NCBI GenBank assembly: GCA_003117195.1
Contig: BDSI01000021.1
Coordinates: forward strand, 1,054,001 to 1,118,000
DNA from: Eudorina sp. 2006-703-Eu-15
Lineage: Eukaryota; Chlorophyta; Chlorophyceae; Chlamydomonadales; Volvocaceae
Direction: 5' to 3'
DNA: 64,000 nt
In this document: positions 44,666 through 57,453 of the stretch, in pieces
How positions within the stretch are numbered: position 1 is the first letter of the stretch
Layout: every line of letters starts with the position of its first letter
Position numbers and translations under genes: made by a program
The notes under the pieces: generated by a model
Database searches by the model: none
The model's input: the letters and a program-made list of their open reading frames with translations, nothing else
What the model was told of the DNA's origin: nothing

Positions 44666-46916
44666 GCGCCGATCACCTCCGGGGCCCTCCGCATGAGGAT
44701 CCAGGTTCAGGCGACGGGCGCGTGATGCCATCAGCGCGCAACACTGGGCCGAGCCCCGACGGCGCGGCGGCAGGGCTGCTGCAGCGAGTGCGCAGCTCCG
44801 GCGGTGGGTGGCTGGCAGCCTTTGCGAGCAGGAGAGACGGCGTGCAAGCAGGAGGCGTAGGGGTCACCGCGATTGCGCGGCGGTGACGAGCCCCGGCGTG
44901 ATCAAGGAGCGACGGATCGATGTGTGACTGACGGATGGCGCGGCTTGGGTTGCTTGGAGTGCCGCAGGGCTGGCTGTGGCGCGGTTTGGCAGGTGCGCTC
45001 CGGCCTGCGTCGCTGTGCAGCAGAGGTGATGGTGGTGATGACGAATGAAATTGGCACTTTGCTTGGAAAGGGGGCGAGATGAAAGAGGGCGGCGGCGTCA
45101 GGGAGGTGCTTCGTGTGCGATTCGGACCAATCAATGCGCGGCCGAGTGACTTGTTCCGGAGCTCGTCCACGGCTGCTTTGTTCGGGTTGCGGATGGCATG
45201 GCAATGAAGATGCATTTGTCGCAGCAGCGGAAGTCACTGTGCGGGAGCTGTGCAGATGTCATTTGGCGCCAATGGTGTTCGTTGGTCACGGCCGTTGATG
45301 CAAAATGGTGAGGTTTTTCCGTTACGTGATGGTGGTGGTGGTGGTGGTGGGCGTGAAGCGCGTGGACCAAGTGCGGACTCCTTGAGCCCGGTCTTGGGCC
45401 GGGCGAAGGAAGTGTCGTACCACCACCTCATGACCGCGCGACGACCTGGTCGTCATTGAACATTGAAAGGCATCACCGGCGGGGGTCGCTTGGCGGCCAC
45501 CTTGAAAATACAGTACTACACAGGTTCGGTGGGTGTGGGGAACGTTTTGGAGGCGTCGTCGTCGTCGTGGTGGGGTTCCTTGCTCCTGTTTATAATACGG
45601 CATTCCTTTAATATGGTGGGTTTTGAGGTGAGGGTGGTTGCGTTCAGGTCGGTTCCGGTAGTTTTGAATCAGTGTTTCGTTGCCTTAAGGGAGTCGGAAG
45701 CGAAGGGCGTGAGACGCAGGTCGCTCAGCGGCCCAGGGCGTCCGCGCTCGATGCCCCTTTGACAAAGTCGGCTGGGGTTAGGTTCCGCACGTGGGTTTGG
45801 AATCCGGTTTCTGACAGCTTGGATCTTCGGTGATGGCCGTGGGTGAGGCTGGTGCGGCAGCCGTCGCCTCCCCACAGGAATAAGCACTCAGCGAAACACC
45901 GGCCAGCCCTGACGCGATCGGAGCACGGCGAGCGGCGAGCGCGGCCTGCCTTCCTGCGACAGGAATCGGCACGTGTTTTTTAATCTGTTCCGGCCGCAGT
46001 CCAGCGTGGAAGGGCTGGTTGTCTGAGCGCCGTGACCAGGTACCATAAAAACGGAACTGATCATTTCTTGGATTATTTTCTGACGTGCCCGTCCGCGCCC
46101 GGGTGTCCGTCGCCCTTAATGCCTGAAACACGCGCACGAAAAGAGCGGGCGAGTGCATGCTTGGTAATGTGCTGTTTGCATATATTCATCAGGCACGCGC
46201 ATCAAGAAGGAACGCGGTCACGCGGGCGCTTGGGTTACACAGGCCGCTTGGGACGAGTGACCGTCACAAGATGTCATGAAACCCGCACATCCACTTCACC
46301 ATCACTACCAAAACAATATTAAATATATGTGAAGATTGGTCGGCAGCGACGGAGCGGTTTATGCCGACCCGGTACCGACATCGAGTTGACGGCACGGACC
46401 GTCGACGGATGAAAGGTGCTTCGAGCAGATGCTTGATAGCTGTCAAATGCATGCTTGCCGATGCGGTAGAACATGTAACAAATCCCTATTATCCTTACTT
46501 CCCCTACATTTGGCGCATCAAACCCTGGTCGGTTGATTGTTCGAAAGCGTGCCGAGGTGTACACTGACCTAGAACTCGTCCAGGAAGAGGCTCCCCCGAG
46601 TCTGCCAGTGCGCGATCTCCACAGATCTCTACAGACAGCTTCGGTTCAGGCCTCCTCCCGCTTGCTCGCCCACCGAACTGACCGCTGCACTCGCCCGTCA
46701 AAGGGACATAGACAACACGCTCGCTGGGATTCGCCGACGTAACGACCCCGCTTTCAGCGCCTGCTCTTCTGGCGGGGCGCTGCAGCCGCAGCAGCTGCCA
46801 CTTACAGCATGGCAGAGGCGCGAGGGGCGGGCCGCAGAGGCCGACCGGCCCATCCGCAACCCGTCCAGTTGCAGCAGCAGCAGCCCCAGCGGCGCCAGGG
46901 TCTCCACCTGCACGCC
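44666..46916. other. 3' UTR of glutamine synthetase and CotH-gene promoter region
   Basis: No supported gene. The first TGTAA after the stop on the plus strand is at 46474-46478. This would make a 1.8-kb 3' UTR, unless the true end uses a variant signal. The right part should hold the promoter of the gene starting at 46917. AT-rich sequence at 46316-46331 (AATATTAAATATATG) is TATA-like but far from the start. Confidence 0.5.
46474..46478 (+). terminator. Candidate poly(A) signal TGTAA, glutamine synthetase
   Basis: Only clear sense-strand TGTAA between the glutamine synthetase stop and the next gene. The distance is long. Confidence 0.3.
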
Positions 46917-49900
46917 ATGGGGACTCCAACACTGCTGGCGGCCGTGCTGCTCTGCGTCTTGGGCGCGCTCGGGTTCGCTCAGACCGGGGCCGGTAATCCG
47001 ACCGGGACCGCACCCACTGCAACCACAGCAGCGGCGGCGGCCGCGTCCAGCGGCGGCGGGGGCGGCGGCGGCGCCTCATCAGACGTGCGTATCAGTGAAC
47101 TGATGGCAACCAACCAAGGTGCCGTACTGGACGACAGAGGTCACAGCCCGGACTGGGTGGAGCTGTACAACGCAGGGCAGGGCGATGCGCAGCTGGAGGT
47201 AACGCTGTGATACGGGTTTAGGGTTGGGAGTTGGCGGTTGTTTAGTTGGTATATAACTATATACGATCGGATGGATGCGCCCGGGCGGGTCGCCGTACCT
47301 CTATAGGGACTGCTCATGAGCGAATCTGTCCGCCGGGACCTCATGGTGTTGACCGCAACCTCCCCGTGCTCGGAACACCCCATGTGCCGTACCTACAGGG
47401 CTGGATGCTGCGCACCGGGGCCCGCAACTGGACCTTTCCCGCGAGCTCCACGATCCCCCCCGGTGGCTACCTGCTCATCTACACGTCAGGTACAGGCAGG
47501 GTATGGCAAGTACGGCAGGGCACGGCAAGTACAGCAGGGTACGGCAGTGGAGGCCCCACACACCCGATCCATTACCCATATGTTCGCAAATCATAGCGCA
47601 GCCTGCTGCGCAACAGCATATGCCGGGAAGTGAATACCAGCGCCGCCGCTTCCCAATGGCCTTACGGTAGCGCATCACCTGCCGTACTTGCCGTACCGTG
47701 ATCACCACCTGCATCCAACATCTTGTGACATCCTGTGCGGCTCCGTCTGCTACTCTTTCAGGGGAGTCTGCGGCCAGCAACGACACTGCTGCCCCCGGCA
47801 CGATGCGGGCGCCGCTGAAGCTGTCCGCGGATGCCGGACGGTTGGCCCTGATCCGCCCGGACGGCAACGAGGCCAGCTCAGTGGGCAGTCCCATGCCCAG
47901 GTGGGGGTCCACCAATGCATTGATGTGTGGAGATGTCTTGCCGCATTGTCGGTGGGGCCTGCTGGGGCGTGCCCTGGTGTACACCGTTGATGGCTTTGGG
48001 GTCCAATGCATGATTGCCTTCTTTCGAAGGACGACGTTTTATCCAACCAAAACGTTTCAATCTTTCCAAAGGCTGCACGGACTTGCCGCCCTTGCCGGGC
48101 GTCTCCAGCACCCTCCAGCCCCTTGCTTGTCAAACATCTCCCAACCGGTGATACCTGGCCGTCAGCCCCCCTCTCGAAGACTCACGATTCGCATCCCAGC
48201 GACCCAGCCCCGGCGCAAGCACATCACCTCCGACTGTCGCACGGGTCACCGCACATCCGTACATTCGTACACCCGCAGGCAGCCCGCGAACGTGTCATTC
48301 GGCGTTCCAGGCCCTGACGATGCCGGCGCAGCCGCCGTGACCCGTGACCCCGCTGCGGCAGCCGCCATGACCTTCCTGGCCCGCCCCACACCGGGCGGCG
48401 CCAACTCCGGCCCCGCGCAAGCTGGGCCCTTCATACACAGGTACGGAAGGTCGTACTGTACGGCAGAGATAGCCTCCAGCAGCGCCCCCGGATGCTTTCT
48501 CGCAAGGATTCCCAGTTGGCCCCGCCGCAGCCCTGTTAAGCACGTAACACCTGCCTCCCTAAACGTCTAAATCTTGCTGTGATTTAAGTGATTCAGACAC
48601 CTGGTTATGGGCTTATGGCTCCTCCTTGTCGGTTTGTAGGGAAACGGTTCAGCCTTTGAACCGCACCGCCGCAGGCTCAAGGAATTCGATAACCCCTCTG
48701 ACGCCCCCGCGAACCCGTTAAACGCAACGGCGCTCGCACCGCGCCGCACCGCGCCGCACCGCGCCGCACCGCGCCGCACCGCACCGCACCGCAGCGTGTC
48801 TCGCCCCACGGCGCTGCCGCGACCCCCCGCCGGCTCCGACATACCCGTCAACATCACCCTGGAGCCCAACCTCAACCCCGTCGACGAGCAGAAAGTCGTG
48901 TTGTCGTACGTTGTCAACTGGGGCGCCGAGCAGGACACCCCGGCGGTCAAGATCGCGTCGGGCCCCGGTGGGGTGGGGCTCGTGTGCGCAGGGTGTAGGG
49001 TGTTGATATCGTGAGGGGCGGCCCAGCTGCCGGTGTTTTGACGCCCCATCGCGTGCCGTACAGCGCTGTACAGCGTCATGTACGGCATCCCGCACACACA
49101 CACGCACATTCATGTTTCTCATGAAACACACAGCTCACTTCCTGAGCACACGAAATTCGGCTCATATATATGTCACGGCGATCGTTCGCACACACTCTCT
49201 CAGTGCGCGACCTCCGACCTGTCAATGGTGGTGCTGGCGGCGCCTCCTGCAGGGCGCGAGGCGGTCTACGGGGCCTCCATCCCTCACACCGCCTTCAACC
49301 CGGGGGACATGGTCCGGTGGCGGGCTAAGGCCACGGACACGGCGGGCTACACGACCACCTTCCCCGGAACCCCGGAGCCGGCTGCGCCCGCTGCAGACGC
49401 CGCGGATACTGCGGCAGATTACCCACGTTACGTGGGCACGGTGATTGAGATCCCAGCCGCTGACTACGTCACGGACCAGGTCCCGGTTTTAGAGTGGTGG
49501 GTCCGGGACTGGGGGGTTATTCCTGTTGACGACAGTGTTGAGTACGGCGTGCCGTATTCTGGGGCGCGAAATTGGGGCTGACTTGTAGCAAGGACGTGTT
49601 AAGGCCTAGAAGGTCTAAACCTACAACGCAGCACCGGAGAGCGCGGTCCCGCGGAGATCCGTCTGCCCGCTTCGTCGTACTGTCGCACTTTCGTACGGGA
49701 CGTGCGCAGGTTCACGCCCGACCCGGCCGCGGCGACGACACAGGACGGAGCGAACGGGCAGGTGCTGTACTACAACGGACGGTTGTACGACAACGTGTTC
49801 TCGCGGCGCCGCGGCGTCACGGCGCTCAATTGGCCCAAGCCCAAAGTGAAGTTCCAGCTCCCCAGGGATGTGAGTCGCATCTTTTGTCGCCTTCACTGCG

Positions 49901-52900
49901 TTTGTCGCCTTCACTGCCTTCCCCCAAAAAGAATATGATTGAATGAATGCACTTGCAGCGACCCGTACAAAGGACTCATAAGTGCCCACCCCTCGGGCCA
50001 GCTTGCCTTGGCGCAGGTTTGCCGAACCTGTGCAGAGCCCTCCGGCACCCTTATCGCCTTCTAGATCGTGGCAGGCAGCTCGTGTGCGGTTTGATGCGTG
50101 TAATTGCGCCGGTCACTGCTTGCCGTACTCCTTGCCGTATCTATGGCCATACCCTTTGCCGTACCTTGCCGTACAGGATTTCAAGTATGCGGATGACATG
50201 CCGCCCGTGGGCGAGTTCGGGCTGCAGTCCTTTTGGTGCGTGGGCAGATAGATGCCGTGCCGTACCGTGTAGCACCGACCTCTGCTCCAAATCATTAGTC
50301 ATGCTCCGTGTGTTTGCACGTTCTACGACACTGACCTTCGCTTGCGCGGTTGCCTTTCGCCTGCATGACTTGCCCCGACATGGGCAGGTTTGAGTTGGGT
50401 GAACGCAGCTACATGAAGGAGCCCCTGGCCCTCCAGGTACGGCACCTGCCGTATATGGTAGGGTACGGAGGGTTCCGTACGATGACCCATGCATCGGGCA
50501 CCATGCCTCCTCCAGAGGCACAGGCCGGGGTGTACGACCTCAGGCCAATGTACGGCGTTCGGGGTTCCCCCGGGAGCCACTGCATTGTTTGTTTGTTACT
50601 TGTGATGCTCGTACTTGTTCGCTATTACTTGCTCTAAATCTACGACACCGGACACGTGCCGCCGCTCTGTGCGTGCACATCATCATACACGTGCAGTTCA
50701 TGCGGGACGCTGGCGTGGTCGCTCCCAATTCCTTCTACTTACATGTACGGCAGAACGGTAAATTCTACGGCCTGTTTGCATTCGTGGAGATCCCTGACGG
50801 CGACTACCTCAAGGTGGGTTTGTGGTGGGTTGGTGGTGTCAGGGCGGCCTGGTTCCGGACATCTCGAGACAGCCGATCCGCTGTGCTGCTACAGTTGGAG
50901 ATTACGGTTGGTCTTCAGTTGGAATCATAGCTAGTCTGTCCCCGTCTGGTCCACAACTACCTGGAGAGCTACGAACCCTAGTCAGAGGTGCAGTCGTGGC
51001 CTGCATGTAGCTGGCAGGCGCCCTTCCCTCAACGGAGTCTAGAGGGGCAGCCTCCTGCCGTGCACCTCGTCGTACATGTACGTCAACGGTCGCGTTTCAT
51101 GTCGTACACAGCGGTACGGACTACCGTCCGATGGGCCGCTGTTCAAGTCCGTCAGCGGCGAGCTGAGCAACCTGAGGTGGGACCTGCCCATCAAGGAAAT
51201 GCCGTCTTACTGGGAGAAAGAGAACAGGTACGGCAAGCACGGCAATCCTACGCGAACGCGTGTGTCAACCCGATGGCTCGCTGGGGTAAAGTCCGCAAGG
51301 GTGCCACTTGGACACCACCCTAGGGGTATACATACACGCCTTGGCGTCTTGTACAAAAAATATCAGTACTGCAGGGCCACCAAGCAAATTGCGTTTGACG
51401 GAATCTCACCGAGGAGGTCCGCAATACCAAGTAACCGATGAACAGATAGAGAATCCCTGGAAGGATGCTGCTCCCTCACACATGTGGCTCCGACCGCAGG
51501 CAACGCGTCGCGAGCGACTGGGGCCTCCTGGCGAACTTCTCCAAGGGGCTGGCAGGAGGAGGGCCAGTGCCGCGCTCCAAATTCATCTACGACCAAGTGG
51601 ACCTACCGCAGGTGCGGTCCGCCGTATGGGTCGTTGCATTTCCGTACATATTGTTCCTGGTGGTTCCTGGATGGGTCCGCCGGCGAGAGATGTCGGTGTG
51701 TTTTGTGGGCAGGCAGAGCAGGAGTGCGTGACATGCAGGGGGCATCGCAGTGCCCAACAGTTGCCCGTATGTGTGAAAAAGAGAACTGAGCCCGGGTGTG
51801 TGTTTAGAAAAGAAGCCCATGTGTGTGTTTAGAGAAGAGATCCCTGCCGACCCAAACCCGTAAGTGTGTGCTAAGATTTAGGGTGTAAGGGTTTAGGGTT
51901 GCCCAGGGTATAAGGCCCTCGGTGGGGCGGCTACCTGATGACGGTACGCTACGCAGCAGCGGACGCCCCCATACGGCGGTGCAGCACAGCCGGCGCCCCG
52001 CGAGTGCCCACCCGCCCCCGCACCCTCCGTCCGAACGCCCCCAGGTCATCAACAACATGGCCGCCCAGACTCTCGTCAACAACATGGACCGCTGCACCAA
52101 GAACTTCTTCATGTACCTGAACCCCGACACGGAGGAGTGGCTCATGTGGGTGGTTGGGGAACTTGGGGTGGTTGGGGTGGCTGGGGTGGTTGGGGAACTT
52201 GGGGTGGTTGGGGTGGCTGGGGTGGCTGGGGTGGTTGGGGTGGTTGGGGTGGTTGGGGTGGTTGGGGTGGTTGGGGTTACGGTGCATTTTTTGGGTAAAT
52301 GTGTTCGTCCCGAGGACGCCCTCGCGTTGGGGCAGATGGCAATCATGGTTTTGATTGAGATCCGGTAGCAGGCAAGCTCGCGCGCTGATGTGCCGGCTGA
52401 ATGTCGGACAGTGAAGGAAATGAAAGAAACGAACGGCCAGCACCCTGCATTAAACGTCGGGATTGAATGAATGAATGAATGAACGTTACAGCGGACCCCA
52501 AAGTCGGGATTGTTGGCGACCTGGGTGGACGTGCATCCGCAGCTGTATGTGCGACGGCCGCAGCTACGGTTGGCCTTCCACTCCCGCCCTAGCACCTGCT
52601 GCCTGGCGGTGGTACTGAACGGCGGCGTGACCTTCCCCCCTCCCCCCCGAGGCTCACCTCTGCAGGCTGCCCTGGGACATGGACGGCTCATTCGGGCAGG
52701 ACAACGGCCTGGGCGGTCGCCCCGGACCCAACTACTGTGTGTTGGCGTGTGAGCAGTGGAACAGCCCGCTGTACTGCGACTCGGAGCACCCGCAGGTAGG
52801 TCAGCGATGATTGCGCGGACCTAACACATGGCCGGCCACCCCATCGCCCATGAGCCACCTCCCATCCTTGAACCTTCATTCACCCACCCGCCACCCCGCC

Positions 52901-55684
52901 CCTGCGTGACTGGTCGGATGACAGGACCTGCTACGGATGACCCCCTGGGGTCCCGTGTCCGTGACTCTGAATGGCGCATACGAAGGGCCCGCGGTGCGCA
53001 AATCGCCCACTGATACCCGCAAGCGCAGTCTGCTGCAGCAGCCGCAGCAACCACCGGGCTCCGAGACCACGATCCGGCGGCGGCGGTCCGGTGGTGGCGC
53101 GGCGGGACAGCCGGGTGCGGCCGGTGCAGGACCGCCGTTTCCGTACAAGGCAGCCGGTGACAATATCACCTCGGTGAGAAGCTGTAGAGTGTCTTCATGG
53201 ACGCGAGCAGTCAGATTGGGGGGCGGGGGGGTTGGGGGATGCGCGGCGTTTTGAGGTTTCGGATGGGAGTGAGAGAAGGGGCGGCACACAGGAAGCACCG
53301 ATGATCCGCAGGGTCCAATTTAGTTAATTGAATCAAAATACGTAAGCGTACTCCAATCTGCGTTTCAGCATAGTTGATGCCTGAGCTTGTCCTGCATGGC
53401 ACGGCTTAACGGATTCAACTGCAACAGTCAAGCTGACGGATATAAACCCTAATCCCCCGCAGTTCCCGACCCCCCGTGGCTGGGACAACCCCGACCGCTC
53501 CACCGTGAGCGATACCAGCCCTAACGGCCCAACTGGCACTTATAACCACCTTTACGACGCGATCCTTGGTGAGTTCAGGGAAGACTGGGTCGTGTTTTTG
53601 AGCAGCAGTAACACGACGTGATCCTGTTTCATCCCAGGCAAATGGAATTTTATGTCTTCCTCACGAAATGAAATGTGAAATGTAAATGAAATGAAATGCA
53701 ACGAAACGGTGTATGCTATGCTATGCTATACTATGCTATGCTATACTTTAAAAAAACCTATGTACTTGATTGCAAGTATAAACTTAAAGGTGATTTGTGA
53801 ACTTATTACACAAACGCTACACAGCTTAACCCTGTCATGCACTGTTACAACACGCACGACATTAGCCAGGACACACCGACTGGATGGACCTGACCGTCCC
53901 TGTCCTGACCTCGCAGACGTCAACAGCAGCCGGGCCATGTACATGCGGAGGTTGAGGACCCTGGCGGACCAGTACCTGGCGGGGGGCAAGCTAGCGCAGG
54001 TGCGAGCCCATGGACCCATGGATCACTGTAACGGAAGGCGACACAGCTGCAGCCCTACCAGTTGAGCCCCACCCATACATTTGACGCACCAACCCACTCC
54101 TGTGTCCTGTCCAAAACCTTTTTTTGAATTGTTCCCAGGTGCGTCGCGCTCCCTTCCTGGCCCCACACTTCCTCTTGAATCTCCCCCCTCCCCTTGAATC
54201 TTGCCCCATTCCCTCCCCACCCAACTCATGCGGGGTGCAGTTCGCCAACGAGACCTACACGAGGATCAAGCCCCTGGCCGACCTGGACGCCCAGACCTGG
54301 GGCTCGGGTGGGTCCTCCTCTGCCGCCATTTTGCATATATCCGTCACTGTCAGTCCGTACGGGCCACATTGTGTTGACGTACGGCACTGTCCTGCAACGT
54401 ATGGAAATGTGAGTTCAAGGCAGGAGTGGGCCTCAACCGGCCCACGGCTACCCCACATCGACCCTATTCGTGACTTCAAAAATCATTCCACACGCACCTG
54501 CACAGGTAGATGTATCGCGAATACACCCACAGATGGAACACACACACACACACACAAGCGCGCACAACTGACACCCGCACTTTGGTACGGCACAACACAC
54601 AGGAATATCTGTGGATCGCGGCTATCAACAGATCGCCACCGAGTACCTGCCCCTGCGCCAGGAGCAGCTGCTGGGCTCGCTGTACGGACCCAAGGGTCGG
54701 CGGCCGCTGCTGCCGGAGGCACAGCCCGCGCAGGTACGGCTGGCGTCCCGTCACACCGTAGGACAGTAGAGAGGTCTTTGGTCAGGCTAGATGAAAGCAG
54801 CCCGGCCAAATGGATACATGAACCCATTCCTGTTCGAACCCCATGCAGGTATCTGTCAAGGTCGTCCGCTCCGTGGGCGCCGATGCCAGCTCCCCGGCCT
54901 TCGTGGAGGTGGCCAATCCCAACCCTTTCGCTGTGGACGTGTCCGGGTGGCGGCTGGAGGGCCCCGTCAGCTTCACCTTCCCAGCTGGTGAGTGCTGCTG
55001 GCTGGGCAGCTGGGTGGGTGCTGGGCGGGAGGGTATTCGCCGGCTGGGTGGTGCGTGCTGCTGGATGACTCCTGCATGAACAGTACCAACGTGATAGGTA
55101 GGTATGTGCGGGGGCGCACGGCCATTAGCCAAAGCCCTAAAAAAACCTAAAGCCGAGAACTCTAACCGCACCAATAGACTGCGTGGTGGCAGGCGAGGGC
55201 AGGCGCGGCCTGGCGTGCATGTCAGCCCGGACCCACCAGGCAATCGAAAAAGGCGGGCCCTCCGAAGTCGCCCCATGCCCGCTTGCGGGAGTGGCTGTAC
55301 ATACCTCCCTACTCGGTCGGGACTCGGGTCCACCTTGAAACGATTACTATTACTGCTATACCTCTGTGACCTGACTGAAGACGGTGACGGATACTTCCAT
55401 GCGTGTGCTCAGTGAGGTGACATACACCTGCTTGCGTGTGCGCACGCACGGTATGTGTATGTTTTGCCCCTGCCTCCACAGGCGCTGTGCTGGCCGCCAG
55501 CTCAAGCGCCCTCGTCACCTCCGATCCCGTGGCCTTCCGGGCCCGCAGCCAGCTGCCCCGCGGTGGCGAGGGCCTACTGGTGCTGGCGCCGCTGCAGGTG
55601 GCGTCACCCGCCCCAGGGGGCCCCTTGAAGCTGCTGGACGCAACCGGCGCGAGCGTCCACGAGCTGGCTGCCGTGAAGCGATAA
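46917..55684 (+). CDS. Secreted CotH-kinase-like protein with flanking lamin-tail domains
   Basis: Twenty-one exons: 46917-47198, 47399-47489, 47762-47900, 48279-48440, 48795-48972, 49204-49496, 49710-49869, 50177-50235, 50388-50436, 50697-50813, 51112-51227, 51500-51611, 52045-52145, 52666-52795, 52925-53173, 53463-53568, 53917-53999, 54241-54307, 54603-54733, 54849-54987 and 55482-55684. All join in phase: 988 aa. The start MGTPTLLAAVLLCVLGALGF is a signal peptide. Then a lamin-tail-type domain (VRISELMATNQG, DWVELYN, GGYLLIYTSG, ARPTPGGAN), then the CotH-like region (VPVLEWF, YYNGRLYDNVFSRRRG, YLHVRQNGKFYGLFAFVEI, LPWDMDGSFG, YMRRLRTLADQYL). It ends with a second lamin-tail-like domain (VEVANPNPFAVDVSGWRLEG). 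CotH proteins are atypical secretory kinases; the D-D-G-FG segment would be the metal-binding site. Several N-glycosylation sequons occur. An extracellular or wall role is inferred. The exon 5/6 junction is the least certain. Confidence 0.9.
48729..48794. repeat. 10-bp repeat CGCACCGCGC before a CotH-gene exon
   Basis: About six units end exactly at the acceptor CACCGCAG of the exon at 48795, so the splice acceptor is built from the repeat. Confidence 0.85.
52146..52280. repeat. G/T-rich repeat (GGTTGGGGTGG)n
   Basis: About 130 bases of GGTTGGGGTGG-type units directly after the donor of exon 52045-52145. Confidence 0.9.
52456..52512 (-). mobile_element. Short retroelement insertion with 10-bp target-site duplication
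   Basis: A 37-bp insert (52466-52502) is flanked by the identical decamer GTCGGGATTG at 52456-52465 and 52503-52512. On the minus strand the insert reads TTTGGGGTCCGCTGTAACGT followed by TCATTCATTCATTCATT. The last 37 bases of the family, the TGTAA and the CATT tail are kept, as expected for a strongly 5'-truncated non-LTR retrotransposon. It lies in an intron of the CotH-like gene. Confidence 0.75.
53680..53748. repeat. Pentanucleotide repeats (AAATG)n and (ATGCT)n
   Basis: GAAATG units at 53667-53700 and then ATGCT units at 53711-53746 in a CotH-gene intron. Confidence 0.85.
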
Positions 55685-56029
55685 TGATAAAATGATTCCT
55701 GATCATGATTGTTACGAAGTGCCGATGGCACTGAAGTGCCATCGATGATGATGATAGTGCAGGCGACCATATGGTGCAGTCGTCGGCAATGAAAATGCAA
55801 GGGGGCAGCAGGACAGAAATTAAGATATGCAACAGGGGAAAGGGAGGGGCAATAACGGCTATATGGACGGGGGTTAGAAAGGAAACGGGGACGAGGACTG
55901 GGCCGAGGCTGTCCCTGGTCCTGGGGACGGATCCAGTCGAGCTCCTGAATGGGGTTTTGGGGGCAGCATATAATTGGTGAGGATCTGAGAAAACGGAATA
56001 TCAGCGCATCGGTCAGCGAGCGAAACGGT

Positions 56030-56034
56030 TGTAA
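56030..56034 (+). terminator. Poly(A) signal TGTAA, CotH-like gene
   Basis: First sense-strand TGTAA after the TAA at 55682-55684, giving a 3' UTR of about 360 bases. Confidence 0.6.
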
Positions 56035-56456
56035 ACCCAAACCGAAACGCAGGTTATAGAGAGAGGAAGGCGTGCCGCGCGGTCGCCAGTCCGCCGGGTG
56101 GTTTGATTTCTTGTTTTACCTTGTTTGTGTCAGAGCTGTCTATGCCTGTGCTGTGTGCGGAGGTGGGTTCTGCTGCCCGCACGGGCTTTCCATTCGTGCC
56201 GTGTATGGTGGCGCCACGCATCCCAGTCGTGCTACGGACTGGGCGTTGTACGGTGGGGTTGCCGTACCACTAGTACGGATGCGTCAGGGACGAGGCTGCG
56301 AAGACAGCTCCACACAAGAGAGCGGGAGGGCGTGCCGTACCGCGAGACCTGTCTCGAGTGAGGAACAGCAGAACCGAGGCAACCGGACCCCATTTATAAA
56401 AATCCCCACAGGGCCGTTTCCACACCAACCGTCGACGACGGCAATCTGCCAAGCGT

Positions 56457-56552
56457 CGGAATTGCAGCACCCAAACGCTGTGATCAGATGCGTCAAACAG
56501 AGCGTCGGAATTGCAGCACCCAAACGCTGTGATCAGATGCGTCAAACAGAGC
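56457..56552 (+). repeat. Direct repeat, about 48-bp unit
   Basis: GGAATTGCAGCACCCAAACG...GATGCGTCAAACAGAGCGT occurs twice in tandem, the second copy starting near 56505. Confidence 0.8.
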
Positions 56553-56738
56553 GTAAGGTGCCCCCAGCCGGCGAGGATGGCCAGGCCTAAACTGGCGACA
56601 CGCCGTGATGCGCCGCATCGACAAGAACATCATCATCCGGAGCTTCCAAACGGCGCCTTGCTCAAGAGTCAAGCATACAGAAACTCCCTCTCGCGGCTCC
56701 ACACACACGCACACACACACACGCGGCTCAGTTCTCTT

Positions 56739-56743
56739 TTACA
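56739..56743 (-). terminator. Candidate poly(A) signal TGTAA, SBP-like gene
   Basis: TTACA on the plus strand, about 710 bases beyond the stop codon at 57454-57456. Confidence 0.4.
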
Positions 56744-57453
56744 CACACACACACGCACACACACACACAACGCAAAACACGCACACTCGATCCCCGAGGC
56801 GCAATCCTCGGTCACGCGCAAGTCCAGCCGCAGTCGCAGCCGCAGACGCAGACGCACACACACCCTACCTGCCAGCCTGCCAATGCATTCACCCACTCAC
56901 ACTCGCACTTGCAGGTCAGGCCCGCGTCCCCGCGGGGTCGCTGGACCTCGCACGCAGGAACACGGCCAGTACCCATCCACTGGCAACTCAAAGGGGAACC
57001 ACCGCCGGCGCCACTTGCGGCTCCAAACACGCGAAAACACGCTGCCCGATGACACACACAGCCAATGCCCTGTCAACCCAGCAACGCGCGCCCTCCGCCC
57101 CTCTCCCGGGCCGCGCTGCCGTGCTCAGCCAGCCCAGCGCCCGTGACGCGTCCGAAGTCCGGGTCTCAGAAACACGTCGGACACGCAGTACAGCATCCCA
57201 TCCCGTCCCGTCCCATCCCGCGCTTCTCATCCCCGCCCACGTATAAAACACAAGCGGCGGAAACCAGCCCGCCCGCCCGCCAGCCAGCCTAGGAACCGCA
57301 CGACATCATCAGCGCGTGGGAGGTCAGCTGTAGGGGTGCCACGGCGTTGTACGACACCTCACTCGTGCGACATGTCGGGCGACTGACCTCTTTTCGCCTT
57401 TCGCACCCGCGCCATCCTCGGACTGCCATCCTGGTGTCCCCAGTGCTGTCCGT

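Larger units (their letters stand above)
55685..57453. other. Convergent 3' region between the CotH-like and SBP-like genes
   Basis: No supported gene. TGTAA at 56030-56034 can end the plus-strand CotH transcript, and TTACA at 56739-56743 (TGTAA on the minus strand) can end the SBP-like transcript. AC-rich microsatellites fill 56700-56770, and a direct repeat of about 48 bp (GGAATTGCAGCACCCAAACG...) spans 56457-56552. Confidence 0.6.

Noticed and set aside
45831..46158. Minus-strand AITEDPS sequence similar to the AVTDDPR part of the retroelement remnants
   Set aside because: The shared part is too short and the TGTAA-CATT end is missing.
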